From Macrosoma leucophasiata (Eukaryota; Arthropoda; Insecta; Lepidoptera; Hedylidae): DNA of 64,000 bases. Made by a program: the position numbers and the translations under genes. The notes beneath the pieces were generated by a model. That model had not been told where the DNA came from. It did no database searches and saw nothing but the letters and a program-made list of their open reading frames with translations. The DNA lies in assembly GCA_036365455.1 (NCBI GenBank), contig JAWQUS010000001.1, positions 23,855,001 through 23,919,000 of the forward strand, written 5' to 3'. Positions 11,095-22,727 of the stretch are shown piece after piece. Numbering within the stretch: position 1 is the stretch's first letter; each line of letters opens with the position of its first letter.

Positions 11095-11109
11095 TTGAAC
11101 ACATTCTGC

Positions 11110-11145
11110 TTAACACTTGCTAACACTTGCGTAACACTTGCTAAC
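11110..11145 (+). repeat. Short tandem repeat, about 10-11 bases x 3
   Basis: TAACACTTGC is repeated three times with small variations. Confidence 0.8.
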
Positions 11146-12304
11146 GTCCTAATACAGATGACACATTATATAGAATCAGCAAACGCATACTCAAGAATTC
11201 AGCAAAATTTTGAAAGATGTTAAGGTTTGCAAGCAAATGCAAGTAGGAACGTTTTTAAGTACGGCTCAATCTGTACGACCAGTTTTTCAGCAAAATAGAA
11301 AGTGATATCCGTAACAGTTTTATCATATGAGTAGGTACTATCATGTACAAGTATCAGTTCTAGTAATTATTTTGCTTTTTCAGGGTCGATAAATGCCTTG
11401 TCTAAATGTAGAGGTACCTACTATAGCGCTGTTTTAATAACAGTTTATTTCTCTCACTTTTGTCTTTCCTATCCTTATAAGAAAGTCTAAGATCCCCTGA
11501 TCGAATTGCCATTTAATAGCTATTGAACGCAATTCGTTTCATGCCACATTATTGGTGTTTTAAGTTAAATTAGTTAAAAAAAATCAGTGGATGTGGATAT
11601 GATATAGTAGGTATTATCTGGTATTATTCATCTCTCATACGACATTCGTGGAAAGAACAGTTATTTCAGATGTGACATTTGCGTATCCAATTGTACTGCG
11701 GTCTTGTTATTTCATTCGCATTACAAATCATTTACACGTATTTTACATGTGAATTATCACCGAACTGAGTGTGACTGGAGGCGTCACAAATTATTCACGA
11801 TCATAAAACTAAACACGTCGCTGTCATAAAAACAAGAATAATTTCGTTAATCTTGATGCTCTGCGCGGGGGCGGCAGGAACAATAAATACAGTGGACATC
11901 GTCGACAGCTCTCTAAGCGTGATTCTGCATGTATTTTTATATCTTGACGATTTATACGGCACTTTTAATCAAAGAATAATGGGCAGTAAACGGGGAATAA
12001 CGAGCTTCTAGCGCGCACAGCAGTCGATCTTAGTAAATCAAATGTAGCGAAGTGGAGCGACGTGTGGTAAAAAATAATGTCCACTATTTTAGTTGGAAAA
12101 CACGAGGAAAGTTGACCTGGTTTTTCTTGGGTTATTAAAAGTTTAATGTGAATATTAATGACGCGGCCATGGAGTTTGATTGAGCGATGGTGACTGATGG
12201 TTTTGTTTTTCTGCTCCTAAAATTCTTGATTCAATCATCGTCGTGAAAAAACAAAGTTATATTCAATAATTTACTTGCGTGTTTACCATAACCAAAGTAT
12301 CCAA
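11146..12304. other. Unassigned sequence
   Basis: Mostly AT-rich. A CpG-richer patch at 11865-12070 has no repeat identity and could be regulatory; no specific site is claimed. Confidence 0.4.
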
Positions 12305-12468
12305 GGGGCTTCGGTGGCTAAGTGGGAAATCTTGACTGGTCTCATCCTGAAGTCGAAGCTTCGGTTCCAGCCTTAACTCAATTTATTCTTTCATTTTCTT
12401 TAATTTCTAGATTCACTCGCATGTGTTATTGCGAAAAATAAAAATATAACAAAGTTTACAATATTCAT
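12305..12468 (+). mobile_element. tRNA-derived element, same tail as the fold-back family
   Basis: The head (12305-12373) has an A-box-like TGGCTAAGTGG and a B-box-like CGGTTCCAGCC. The tail CATTTTCTTTAATTTCTAGA then TCACTCGCATGTGTTATTGC matches that of the fold-back element at 56.0 kb and, more distantly, those at 22.7, 30.2 and 60.1 kb. This copy is not folded back, so it may be the simple form of the family. Confidence 0.6.
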
Positions 12469-13511
12469 AAACGTGGAACACTACACTAGAGTGAAAAATA
12501 GTAACAACCCCGAATGTGACAACTTTCATGATGAAGATTCAAAAATTCCTGACATTGATATAAAACGTGTTTTTGAAAAGAGAGAGATATCCATTACGAT
12601 CCTAATATCTATATCCATAATAATTCTAATCTAAGCACTCTAGCATCTAAGTGAGGTAACAGAAGAGCTCCCTAAAAAAGTTCTCAGAGTCAGAGTGGTA
12701 GATTTGACTGTCCACTGCATTAATTACTCGCAATACAAAGAATTACCGTGCCTGCAGATTCGGGATGCCAAAATATATTTATGCTCAACAAAAATGAATG
12801 AATGGAGCGACGAGAGGAGTTTTAAATAACTCATCAGCTGAAGGTTAATGTAGACACTTCATCTCTACCTTCGTGACAAATTTCACCTCAATCAAAGGGT
12901 TTAAATCTCATTGATAGAGCAAGGCACGTTCATAGACTCAAATGATATCAAAATTATCTAAATTGAGATTTAACCTTTTGTCATTTGATCGCAGGTGAAG
13001 AGAGGTCACAATGTGATTGATAACCACCTACGTTTTCAACCGAAAATACCAAATCTTGGTATCATTGATCCACACACAAAGCTCACGCAAATTTACATCT
13101 TATTACAATAGCTTAAGATGCGCACTCGAAAAACTTAGGTCGTGACCGTGTGAACAACAAAGTAATAACTCAGACGATTATGATACACGCCATTTACATT
13201 CAAATTAATATGAATACCAAATACAACATAGATTTTTATGTGCGTTGATAGATGGCTGATTAACACAGTGTCGAGGTTCGGTGACCTGACCATAAGAATG
13301 GCGATTTATGGGGCATGTAGGCGTATATTTAAAACTCGATCGAACGGATGTGACCCGCCGGATTGACGGTTGATTGAGACTGATAAGTTTATTCTTGGAA
13401 ATTAAGGATTCGTATAAAATTATCGTAAATTAGTTATAGATTAATATTAATTCTGTTAAGCAAATATATTTTATGTTCTCGATTATTAAGTTTAAATAAT
13501 AGACAGATAAT
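12469..13511. other. Unassigned sequence
   Basis: Apart from the imperfect inverted repeat listed separately, nothing is recognised. Confidence 0.4.
12882..12999. repeat. Imperfect inverted repeat
   Basis: TTCACCT, ATCAAA and GGTTTAAATCTCA on the left (12882-12915) match, in reverse complement and in order, AGGTGAA, TTTGAT and TGAGATTTAACC on the right (12957-12999). Arms carry small indels, so it is an old fold-back or MITE. Confidence 0.55.
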
Positions 13512-13765
13512 AGAGTAGACCTGGCGAACTTTATACTGCCAATTTTTTTTGTCGTCAATGCTGTCTGAAGAATTTGTCAATATGTATATTGATGATCTCT
13601 CACAGTTTTCTTTCTGTCTCATTCGCATACTCACTTTTCGGAGATTTTTAATATTTTTTTATACATCAATGAACATTACAAAAGGACAAAATACAAATTG
13701 GTGCAATCGTTTGGGAGTTATATGCGTACTAACATTTCGGTGAATAATATTTATTTATATAGATG
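13512..13765 (-). mobile_element. Degenerate Helitron-like copy (family H-B)
   Basis: GTAGACCTGGCGAACTTTAT corresponds to the GACCCGGCAAACTTCGTAT end of better copies at 25991 and 35519, and the far end ATTTATTTATATAGAT resembles their 5' end. The body is heavily diverged. Confidence 0.45.
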
Positions 13766-14540
13766 TACTGCTAGTTTCGTATTGGTTTCCACTGATAAGG
13801 GGAGTAGTTGATATTGGATTGTCTACAATTATTATTGGCATATCTTTCATTAAGTATTAGGGTATGAAAGGACATCCCTGCGCAACCCATTGATCAAATA
13901 CAGGCATGAAACTATTTGTATAAGTTGACTTTATTCATAATCAGTATTTTGACGGATACAATAAAGTAAAGAGTATTTTTATTACTCTTTATTATTATTA
14001 GGTCTAATCACTCTTAATCTGTTACTCGAAATCTATTTTTTATCACTCTTCAGATCACAGGCTTCATGAATTTCTAAAGCTTTAATTAATAATGATTAAG
14101 ATCCTAATAAAAGCCACCAAATATTTAAAAGTCCATAGTTAACTGATAACGTTTAAGAATGCAATATAATTAAGAAAAATGGTTGATATAAAATAGGTCA
14201 CAAATTGTTTTAAATTCTTAAAATTCCTAACCTTCAAAATTTTATAAGAATGGCGGCAGAAAGTGGAAACTAGCATCATTCTTTGAAGTTATTTTGGTTC
14301 TAAATTAGATGTTATTGATACAGATATCTCATATCATCGTGAGACATCTTTAGAAGAGAGCTACTGTGTATTTTGTTATCATGCTGATTAAGATATGGAG
14401 TAGCAGCATATTTCATGTTTAATTTCTTTCATTTGGTCAAATTGAAGAGCTGTTTAAAAATACGTGTAATTGTTTTGTATTTTCAAACCCTACAGAATAT
14501 TAACTGCACAACTACAACAACTAAAATTTTCAACTTTTTT
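13766..14540. other. Unassigned AT-rich sequence
   Basis: Nothing recognised on either strand. Confidence 0.4.
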
Positions 14541-14771
14541 TATATAACAAAGTATGCTGTACATTGATGACAACAGCCTATTTTAGACATCTATACAAAA
14601 ACCCGGGGGCCAAAATGCAAATGCGTTGCCACTCCTGAGACCTTAGTTGTTATGTCTCTGTGATAGTCAACCGGAACACGATAGCTAAACACTTTCATTT
14701 GGCGGAGATGGATAGATTTATTAGGTCATGTAGCCTACGCCCTGAAGTCTACACTGGGACTCTACCACCAG
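14541..14771 (-). mobile_element. Old SINE-M copy
   Basis: Diverged minus-strand copy of the older subfamily (TTAGTTGTTATGTCTCTGTG). It still ends in CTCTACCACCAG. A stretch around the GGGCCGTACATTACC block is lost. Confidence 0.7.
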
Positions 14772-15961
14772 AAGAATTCATTGGTTTGGGGCTTGTAGGC
14801 TTGTTCTATGCTCCAAACGAAACCGAATTCATTCTCTCCTAAATACAAATCAACATAAGTTTCATATTCAATATGCCTTTACCTCAATCTAGAAGCAGAT
14901 CTCAAATTAAAAGTTCTTAATTCAATGACAGGTATCAATATTGTGATCAATCGTAACTCCGTAGACGAGTGATCACAATTATGACGCCAGATTAAATCTT
15001 CTATCTTAACCTTAAACACAAAACGAACCATCTCCCAAACAAAGGACTAATTTAGCCTGTTTACATTTACAAAATGTGTGCGCAGATTGACTGCAGTTTC
15101 GCGTAAACAGCGGTGCATACATCAATTGCATTGTAACTTACACCTGGTTTATTTCATGAGTTTGCGCTAAAAGATGGCGACAAGACTTGTATCTGCTATC
15201 CTCTGCACCCAACTAACTGCAATATGGGATTCCTCGAAGCTGCGTCGGTGATTTATTTGAAGCAGGCCAGCTCTGAAGGGGTCAAAGAAAGAGTAATTTT
15301 GAAATTTTACGAATGGGCAATATTTCTAGTAATCCTCTCAGATTTTGAAATCATAATATCCAACTTTTTAACAAAACCTTAAAAATAGCTTATGCGTGGG
15401 TGTGCTGCGTGCTCATAATAATTGCATGCATATTGTCATCTATATTTATTTATTGTCTTCTAAGATATAAAAAAAACAGTTTTTAAAAAGATTCAAGTTT
15501 TTCAGGGGATCAGTACTATTGACCTGTCACCAATCATCACTTGGTCTATCTGCCTTGCTATCTACTAACAGTCTGACTCAACGTAGATGTAAGCTTGCAT
15601 CAGACACCAAAAAATACAACCAAATTGAAATCCTTTTTAAGGTTAAAAAACATAGACTTATTAGAATTCTGTGATGACTTCATTCAAATGCGCTGATTTG
15701 AAACTCGTTTTTTTACGATTGACTGACCTATCCTACGACATAAATTGTAATCAAAACCCACGAAACCTTATCTCCTACCTCAATATGAATAGTTGCACGA
15801 TTATATCCTTGTATTTTTTCAAGGACATAATAATATGCATAAGAGAGAGAGAGAGAAAGGTGTAATTCGCTATTCCCACAGAAATATGAAATATTGGAAT
15901 ATTGAATAATAATACAGTCGTAGTTAGTTGTACTCAAGAAGAAGGTCTTAGACCTATGTGT
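14772..15961. other. Unassigned sequence
   Basis: A short GA microsatellite lies at 15843-15856. The 15060-15260 segment is somewhat richer in G and C but shows no domain or splice pattern. Confidence 0.4.
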
Positions 15962-16190
15962 TGCCGGTAATGATAAACCTCAGAAGGCTCATGGTCACGC
16001 AGAGAGCAATAGAGAGTTAGGCTCGAAATTTCGCTGCGAGATCGAATCAGAAATAAAAAGATGCACATGAAAACCAAATGAACCGACGTGGTTCACCGAA
16101 TAGTGAAGCTCAAGTGGCAGTGGGCAGAGCCCATAGCTCGAAGAAGCGACGTCCTTTTGGGGCAGAAGAGTACTCGAATGACGACCGCGT
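15962..16190 (+). pseudogene. RTE-type LINE fragment, decayed
   Basis: DNA similarity to the 17.5 kb RTE copy is clear: CTGCGAGATCGAATCA, then CACCGAATAGTGAAGCTCAA, GGCAGTGGGCAG and CATAGCTCGA. Stops and frameshifts are frequent. It lacks the extreme C-terminus. Confidence 0.75.
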
Positions 16191-16459
16191 TAATTATCAT
16201 TGCGAAAAATAAATTTTCTATTAAAATTTTCTATTAAAATGACAATGCTAGTTAGATATTTTCTAATTGGAAAAAACTCCATTCTATCAATTGCAAATGA
16301 ATAATCATATTATAAATGTTAAAGCAACTCTGTTTGTCCGTGCGCTACATTTTCAAAATAGCTACGTCTATGATAAATTTTATCATTTTGAACAGGCTCC
16401 TAGAGATCGTTTGCTATTTATATTTATTAAAAAAATCGCTTGGTTCGTTGGAGCAATGG

Positions 16460-16610
16460 CCGTACAATGACCTTTTATTGTAAGCCTAAATTGAATTGCA
16501 ACTAGCTTGGTCTCGTTTCTTGATACGTGTGGTCACATGACAAATGAAACAAATATTTGGCAGCGGCATAAATAAATCGCAATAAGGCATCATGGTACGG
16601 GTCCTGTTGT
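16460..16610 (+). repeat. Dispersed repeat, copy 1 of 2
   Basis: This matches 62090-62260 in the same orientation: CTTTATTGT, GTCTCGTTTCTT, GTCACAT, AAATGAAACAA, TTTGGCAGCG and ATCGCAATA occur in the same order. The family is not identified. Confidence 0.65.
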
Positions 16611-17087
16611 AGCACAACTGCTTTAGCTCTATCAAGACACATGTAAAACATGTCATAGATTTTAGTGTACAATTTTACATTGAATATACTCATCGTAAAA
16701 TCGTAGTCTGAATTATAAATAAAAAGATTCTGTGAAAGCTACACTGGCGTGACAATTATTATGTAAACAATCGGCATCCTGGCGCTAAGCCAATCACCTT
16801 TGACATAGCATTCCTGACATTTCTAGACTATAGGTCCTCCGTTGTCAATTAAATACTTTCTCTTTAGGTGAGATGTCAAATCGGTAGGATTTCATATGGG
16901 ATATTATAATCTGACCCATGCTCTATGTGGGGTTCCTTAAATTTTGCATCAAAATCAGAAAAATATTGATCATTTAGAATTATAAAGTCATAAGTAACGT
17001 CAGTAATAATAATCAATAAACATAGGTGATAGTGGGGGTAAATTAGGGATTTTCATTCAGTCAATGCAAACAATAATTATAAGACAG
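16611..17087. other. Unassigned AT-rich sequence
   Basis: Nothing recognised. Confidence 0.4.
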
Positions 17088-17275
17088 TAGCCGACCGGGC
17101 GAACTATGTACCGTATATATGACAGGTACGAAATAAAACTGTTGTTTTTACCTAATATTACCCTTACGATTTCTACATATTTGACCTTTTAAGCCTTCCT
17201 TGGATTCCTACTAATATTGTAATATAAAAATTAGCCAAATTGGGTTAGCTGTTGTCGAATTTAGTGAGAATAACA
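17088..17275 (-). mobile_element. Degenerate Helitron-like copy (family H-B)
   Basis: GTAGCCGACCGGGCGAACTA at the left, CCTTTTAAGCCTTCCTTGGA in the middle and AATTAGCCAAATTGGGTTAG at the right match copies at 25991 and 35519. About 70 central bases are missing. Confidence 0.6.
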
Positions 17276-17493
17276 GACATCACTTAACTTTAAATATATT
17301 TAACAAATTAGGGTAGCTTTAATATTCATACATAGATCTACTATTTCTAAGCTACACTATTGACAAACAACACAAAAAACTTTACGTTTGCTTTGTAAAT
17401 TTCGTCGCACATGTATGTTACTATATCCAGAAATTGATTAAATGTTAGTCATTTCTACACGTCATAAACATTTATTACATTTATGTGTAACTG

Positions 17494-17822
17494 TGTTCGA
17501 TCTCTGCGAGATCGAATCAAAAATGAGGAGATCCGCATGAGAACCAAAGTTACCGACATAGCTCACCGAATAGCGAGACTCAAATGGCAGTGGGCAGGGC
17601 ACATAGCTCGACGAACTGACGGCCGTTGGGGCAGAGCAGTTCTCGAGTGGCGACCGCGTACCGGAAAACGATGCGCAGGCAGGCCTCCCACAAAATGGAC
17701 CGACGACCTGGTGAAGATCGCGGGCAATCGCTGGATGAGGGTGGCCCAGGACCGTTCGTTGTGGCATTCCTTGGGGGAGGCCTTTGATCAGCCGTGGACG
17801 TCTTTTGGCTGAAATGATGATG
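17494..17822 (+). pseudogene. RTE-type LINE C-terminus with 11-base target-site duplication
   Basis: An open frame at 17483-17812 encodes the C-terminal tail typical of RTE-clade reverse transcriptases: RLKWQWAGHIARR, then WRPRTGKR, GRPPTKWTDDLVKIAGNRW and WTSFG. The DNA ends in ATGATGATG, the short tandem 3' tail expected of RTE. Direct repeats ATGTGTAACTG flank it at 17483-17493 and 17823-17833. It is a 5'-truncated insertion of 329 bases and too short to act. The right duplication reaches into the start of the next SINE, so the LINE landed at or inside that SINE. Confidence 0.88.
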
Positions 17823-17824
17823 AT

Positions 17825-18152
17825 GTGTAACTGCCTCAGTAGCCTAGTAGGTAGCAGGCCACTTCTACTACGCTTGAGGTCCAGGGTTCGATTCCCGGGT
17901 CGGGGGCTATCAGAGATAACGGCTTAAAATCCTTTATCTCTGGTTCTATTGGGTTTTTTTCCATTTTCTGGAAGTTTCCAAGTACCCCTCGGCGTTTGGT
18001 AATGTGCACGGAGATGGAAACAGGCTCGCCACCTGTTTTACGGGCCAAAACGTAACCGGCGAATCGTGGGTGTTTGCATGTATGCTTGAATGCATGCATT
18101 TACCTCTGCCTACGCCTTCGGAGATTACAGGCGTGAAGTAACGTTTATTTTT
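17825..18152 (+). mobile_element. tRNA-SINE1 copy, full length
   Basis: The head has TAGCCTAGTAGG (A box, one extra base) and GGGTTCGATTCCC (B box). The body is close to the 6.6 kb copy, with CCCTCGGCGTTTGGTAATGT intact, and the end reads GCGTGAAGTAACG. The RTE fragment sits immediately upstream. Confidence 0.88.
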
Positions 18153-18462
18153 CATCGCAAATGTAAATGTTTTTTAGGTTTACGTAAAAATATATAATTC
18201 CTGGTTCAACTATGAATTTATATTTATAATTCATTTCGCACAGTCCAATATCTTTTGAAGCAATATACCTAACGTGTATGATAATATAATAACAAATGAA
18301 CGAGACACGATGCAGGCCGTTTCAAATAAACTGACTATCTCAAACTAGATATTTGAAAGATGTACATCGCTGGTTATTTTTCGTGAAGTATATTAAATGG
18401 TTTACATTATAACAGTAACTAAGAATAGTTATCTTGTGACGTTGGGATGTGATGACCCCACT
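18153..18462. other. Unassigned AT-rich sequence
   Basis: Nothing recognised. Confidence 0.35.
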
Positions 18463-18510
18463 GCCCACTAGTGGAGGACAATTCTGCCACTAATGCAGTC
18501 AGTCAGCCGG
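18463..18510 (+). repeat. CCACTAGTGGAGG hairpin repeat
   Basis: CCCACTAGTGGAGGACAATT followed by CTGCCACTAATGCAGTCAGT forms an imperfect hairpin. Relatives occur at 41955-42005 (minus) and 44928-44982 (plus), each with GCAGTCAGCC-type flank. It is probably the edge of a dispersed element. Confidence 0.6.
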
Positions 18511-18575
18511 ACAATGGCGATGAAACCTCCAACAGAGCGATAGTAAATAACGCAACGCGGGGTGACCATCAGAAT

Positions 18576-18905
18576 CCCCATAGAGCAACACGGGACACCG
18601 GCCGCGGTGGATCCGAGGGGAGTAGCCATTAACATGTATGCAAGCTTTCCTTTCTGTCAAAGTACAAGCACAAGTGAGCCTCTGCCTATCGCCGATGTTT
18701 ATATGTGTGCGTGAAACTGTTTATGTACCTATTTTGTTAAAGTCAAGGTGTGAGTTTCGTAGTAATAGACGATATCTGTAGATATGTGTGTGTGTCACAC
18801 ATATTTCCCCCGCAAAAAATGATAGACTGTTTTGCATCAGTTATAAACGCTATGACTACTCCCCTCCGGTCCGCTGCGGCCGGTGGCCCGTGTTGCTCTA
18901 TGGCA
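18576..18905. repeat. CpG-rich inverted repeat, arms of about 54 bases
   Basis: The left arm (18576-18629) with CATAGAGCAACACGGG, CACCGGCCGC and GAGGGGAGTAG is the reverse complement of the right arm (18851-18905), with few mismatches. The 220-base loop has a further small hairpin, ATATGTGTG/CACACATAT, at 18782-18804. It could be a non-autonomous terminal-inverted-repeat element or two copies of one repeat. The short open frame across the right arm is probably chance. Confidence 0.85.
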
Positions 18906-19205
18906 TCCCACAATAAAACTAGCGCTAAAGCGATTGCCCAACCGCCTTCAAAGCATGTCGATCATGGGATATTCGAATAAATACGAATTGTATGAAAATA
19001 TTCTAAGTGGAATAGTTAAAATGTCTACGTACGTGAATACATACATACGTGCCTTATTCTAACTAGAAAATTGAAATAAAACAAAAGTATTCGGAGCAGT
19101 TTCAGTAGCCAAACGGACGTTAATACTTCTAAACTTGTTGACATCTACGTAACTAAGATTTGTCTCTGCTTGTATTGTTTATTTCAAATATAACGGAGCG
19201 TAACT
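18906..19205. other. Unassigned AT-rich sequence
   Basis: Nothing recognised. Confidence 0.35.
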
Positions 19206-19437
19206 TGACCTGTATACTCCAAACGCAGGTATAAATGCATACATTCAAACACAATGATTCGCCAATTATGATTGGCCTACGTACCTAACCGGTAGCGCCT
19301 ACTGACATTTCCGGGCACATTACCAGACTCTGAGAGTGGCACTAGAAAATAGAGTAACATAATCCTAATTCATCTCTCCACCCAAAGATCGAATTTGGGA
19401 CTTAAGCGTAGTAGTAGCCCGCTACAACTACACTTGC
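19206..19437 (-). mobile_element. Old tRNA-SINE1 copy
   Basis: Read on the minus strand: AAGTGTAGTTGTAGCGGGCT and AAATTCGATCTTTGGG mark the decayed head, and CATTTCCGGGCACATTACCA plus AATGCATACATTCAAAC the body. The B box is lost, so it is an ancient copy. Confidence 0.6.
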
Positions 19438-20003
19438 TCTTTCTTAAACGATCAATATGAATCTTGAACAGATACATTATCTAATTCATCAGCCTAATAT
19501 CAGTCATGCTAATAGATGCGCTGGCGCATACATTTTCAGCGTCCTGTGGGATTTGTTGAAAGCCGTTTATTTTCATCGTCTCGCTCGCGACATCACTGAC
19601 GTAGCGATCGTTGTATACAGGCTGAAGAAAATATTTTATCATTTAAACATGTATACCTACATAATAAAGATTTCAATGCTTATGCTGTGTCTTCCTTTTT
19701 TCTCCATTCCAGAAATAACAGATTCTGATATTATCTTTGTTTTATTATTATTATTTTTTTTTTTTATGGTAAGTAAATAAAAGTGTGTCGCGTGCGGGTG
19801 CGTCGCTTAGAGCTTTTTGTGTGTTTCGAAAATTCGAAAGAAGGTGAAGAGGATTGAAGTAGAGTTTTTGTTCCAGTTATAAAATAAATTATATACAGGT
19901 CTAGTTTAACACAACCTTCTACTCAAGCCTGCGTCTTCGTATGTTAGATAGAAATTGTTTTTTTTTAAAGTCAAGACGTAACTTTTCATTTTGCATTTCC
20001 AAC
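19438..20003. other. Unassigned sequence
   Basis: A 107-codon open frame at 19457-19780 ends in hydrophobic residues encoded by a T-rich tract and has no recognised domain; probably chance. Confidence 0.35.
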
Positions 20004-20116
20004 ATCACCACCTAACCGGAACACGATAGTGCTGAACACCACCATTTGGCCGCAGATAGATTAGGTAATGCGGTGGTTATATTCTCGAGCTCATACACTG
20101 GAACTCTACCACCTGT
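20004..20116 (-). mobile_element. SINE-M fragment (5' portion)
   Basis: Carries the block from CACCTAACCGGAACACGATA to CTCTACCACC. Diverged, 3' half missing. Confidence 0.7.
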
Positions 20117-21149
20117 AAAATAAGCGTGTTAATAAAAAATAACACCTTTTACACACGGCGGAATTCCCACTCTAAGAGGATCTCGATTGGTCGTAAAATG
20201 TGCGGTGATAAGACGTTAAATGTAGACACTGAAGTCGGAATCTCGGTCTACCTTAATATTTATTAGGCTAGGAGACGGTTGTTAATAATTTAGATATTAA
20301 ATGCGTTGCGTTTTTATGATTAAACTAGTTTGCAACAAAGTATTTGTGTTTAGGTCAGCGCTATTTTCAGCAATACTGTCATTCAGTTTATATTTCATAA
20401 TGCTTTTTTTCTAATTTTGTAAAAGGATAAATAATTAGATCATTAAGCGATTAAAATTCATCGAAAAGTGCTAGTGTGCCCAGTACATAAAACACATTAT
20501 CAACTTTATAATGGACAAACGGCCGAATACTGAAATGTCTCTCAAATCTAAGTGGTACATAAAAGTAGTCTCTATAAAACACGTGCAAACAACAGAGATA
20601 GCTTATATTTGAGGATTGCTCAAAGTTAAGTGGAGTTTGTTTATTAAGCCATAAGATGTTTTACCTCAGTAACAAAATTTACACTTAACACTGATATAAT
20701 AAAATGTAGCCCTTAACACAATCACTTCACAGCAAGTAGACTGAGAAATTCCATGGCGCCTACGCTAACGAGATCTGGTCCTGAAACTCTAACGAAATCA
20801 CAATAATACTCTTGAATCCTTTACCTTGAAGCCACACAAAATAAGATAAACCCAAAGCATCATATAATAAGGCTCCATTACAATAAATAACGAGAGACAT
20901 GGCATCTTACGTAACCGTCTCCCGGACTAATAAATTAAGGAGATAAAGCGATAACACGGCGCTGATCGGCCGGCATCCAGTTTAGATCGGCCGGATCAAT
21001 AATTTAAGAAATTTTGATACTTTGTAAATTTATTCTTTTAAAAAATTACCGGCTCCAAGTTTGATTTGATCTATTTATTTTGAGAGACGTAGAGAATCAC
21101 GGAAATGTGAGGTTTAACAAAATCAGTATAACTTTTTTTTCATGTCAAA
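20117..21149. other. Unassigned sequence
   Basis: Mostly AT-rich. At 20955-20998 the direct repeat GATCGGCCGG occurs twice in a small CpG-rich patch. Nothing else is recognised. Confidence 0.35.
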
Positions 21150-21625
21150 GGATTGATAGACATGCAGACAGGCCACCTGAGGGAAAATGGTTACCGTCGC
21201 CTATGAATATTTGCAATATCAGGGGAGTTGCTAACGCGCTGCCAGCGCTAAAGGACGCTTTTGACGCTTGTTTTGAAGAACCCTAAAGTGTGGGGCCGGG
21301 GGAACAACTCAGATGGAAGTTCGTTCCACAATTTGTACGTTCAGGGCAGGAATGAATTCGCGAATCGGGCTGTTGAGCAGTGCCAGGTGTCCAATCTGTG
21401 CGAGTGGACCTTCTCTCTTCGGCGGGTGGTACGATGAAGCAATGGAGACGATTGCACCAGATCGAACAGTTCATCAGTTCAGACCATTTAACATTGTAAA
21501 GGCCGTAGAAGATGCATAGACAACCGATGTCTCTGCGCAGACTCAGATCTTCGAGTCGATCTGTGATGGCTATAATAAATGGCTTCGATGTCTTAGACTA
21601 GGTAAGGAGTCTTAATTAGACTGTT
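21150..21625 (+). repeat. Suspected old retroelement copy
   Basis: CAGGCCACCTGAGGGAAAAT, TTACCGTCGCCTATGAATAT and GGAAGTTCGTTCCACAATTT resemble a repeat I recall from several lepidopteran genomes, which I cannot name. Overlapping open frames on both strands have no domain. A piece of the same repeat (GTACGATGAAG to GCATAGAC) recurs at 34515-34605, supporting repeat status. Confidence 0.5.
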
Positions 21626-21785
21626 AGGGTTAGACTTCTAGATCCCTGAGAAAAGTCACACGATTCCTTAATCCACCATGTCAATTTTTTCAGGTGTTTA
21701 AAGTGATAAACAATCATTACGACCATGCATGTTCACATAGATTTTTTTAAATAAAATACTCTTACACTCACAGCCCCACAGTAGG

Positions 21786-21957
21786 TAAAAACCTGTGTCG
21801 TGGGTGCCGTTGTACACATACAACACATACACAAACACCCAGACCCGAAACAAATATCTGTAGGCCATACAAATATTTGTCCCAGTGCGGGGATCGAACC
21901 CGCGACGCTTCGAATCAAACGGTCATCTCACGCCGCAGGACTAATCGGGTCGTCAGT
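21786..21957 (-). mobile_element. tRNA-SINE3 copy 1
   Basis: On the minus strand the head reads GACGACCCGATTAGTCCTGC and contains GGGTTCGATCCCCGC, a strong B box. The body contains GTATGGCCTACAGATATTTG and GGGTCTGGGTGTTTGTG, matched closely at 54983-55139. I infer a tRNA-derived SINE. Confidence 0.7.
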
Positions 21958-22727
21958 CGTCATATCTACACACAAACAACAAAAAAGATCAAAAAGCGTT
22001 CTCACGTCTGACGACTACGTCGTCTTTACCTCTGTAATAGAAGTTATAGGCCACACAAAGTCTATGACAGTGAAAGATCTGACTATCAGTCTTCGATTAT
22101 CAAATCGCTGTCGATGGATTAAAGAAACCGTCGCGGCTTAATCCTCCAAAATATGGAAAACGCTCCAATATAAATGCCCTTACCCATAAAATTTCTGATC
22201 ATTACAGTATACATATCATTACACATATCTTATATATATTTAACCTTCACCAGTGCCTATTATTGAGACTTACACCTCCACTAGGCAGGAAGAACGAAAA
22301 AAAAAGGCCTTAAAAAACAACAATTGTCGTTACATTGCAATTCCAACGGCAAAAGCTCAACAATAAACCACACGCACTTATCAAGGAGCGGTGTTATCAA
22401 ACATTTGCATTGCTAAGCAACCGACAATAATCGATTAAAAAGAAGCAATTAAAAACAACTAGATCATTAAGTCAACACGACTACCGACCACACACAGGTA
22501 GTTCGTATTTGGAACACGAAAAGTCAATTAGTTGCGGCGCAAGCGCCATCTTTTAATTGCACGCGACAGCTGCGCAGGCGCATGCGGGTGTAGGCGGGTT
22601 TTTTTACAATGAATTATGTCGTTTGAAATTACTTGCTAATTGTCAAGACTATTGTGGTATTGCAAAAACATTATATTGATTATGTAATAAAATAATATGA
22701 AGTGGCAAATTTCTAAATGTTTATTTT
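21958..22727. other. Unassigned sequence
   Basis: Mostly AT-rich. The 22500-22600 part is GC-richer and non-repetitive and contains the site listed at 22571. Confidence 0.4.
22571..22588. promoter_or_regulatory. NRF-1-like palindromic motif
   Basis: TGCGCAGGCGCATGCGGG matches the NRF-1 (insect Ewg) consensus YGCGCAYGCGC except at the central base. GCGCCATCTTTT at 22545, a YY1/Pho-like match in reverse, lies nearby. Such pairs can mark TATA-less promoters, but no transcript can be seen. Confidence 0.25.

Noticed and set aside
15843..15860. GA repeat as a GAGA-factor site
   Set aside because: A short simple repeat without other promoter features; chance is sufficient.
19457..19780. 107-codon open frame with hydrophobic end
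   Set aside because: The hydrophobic end is encoded by a T-rich tract; nothing resembles a known protein.
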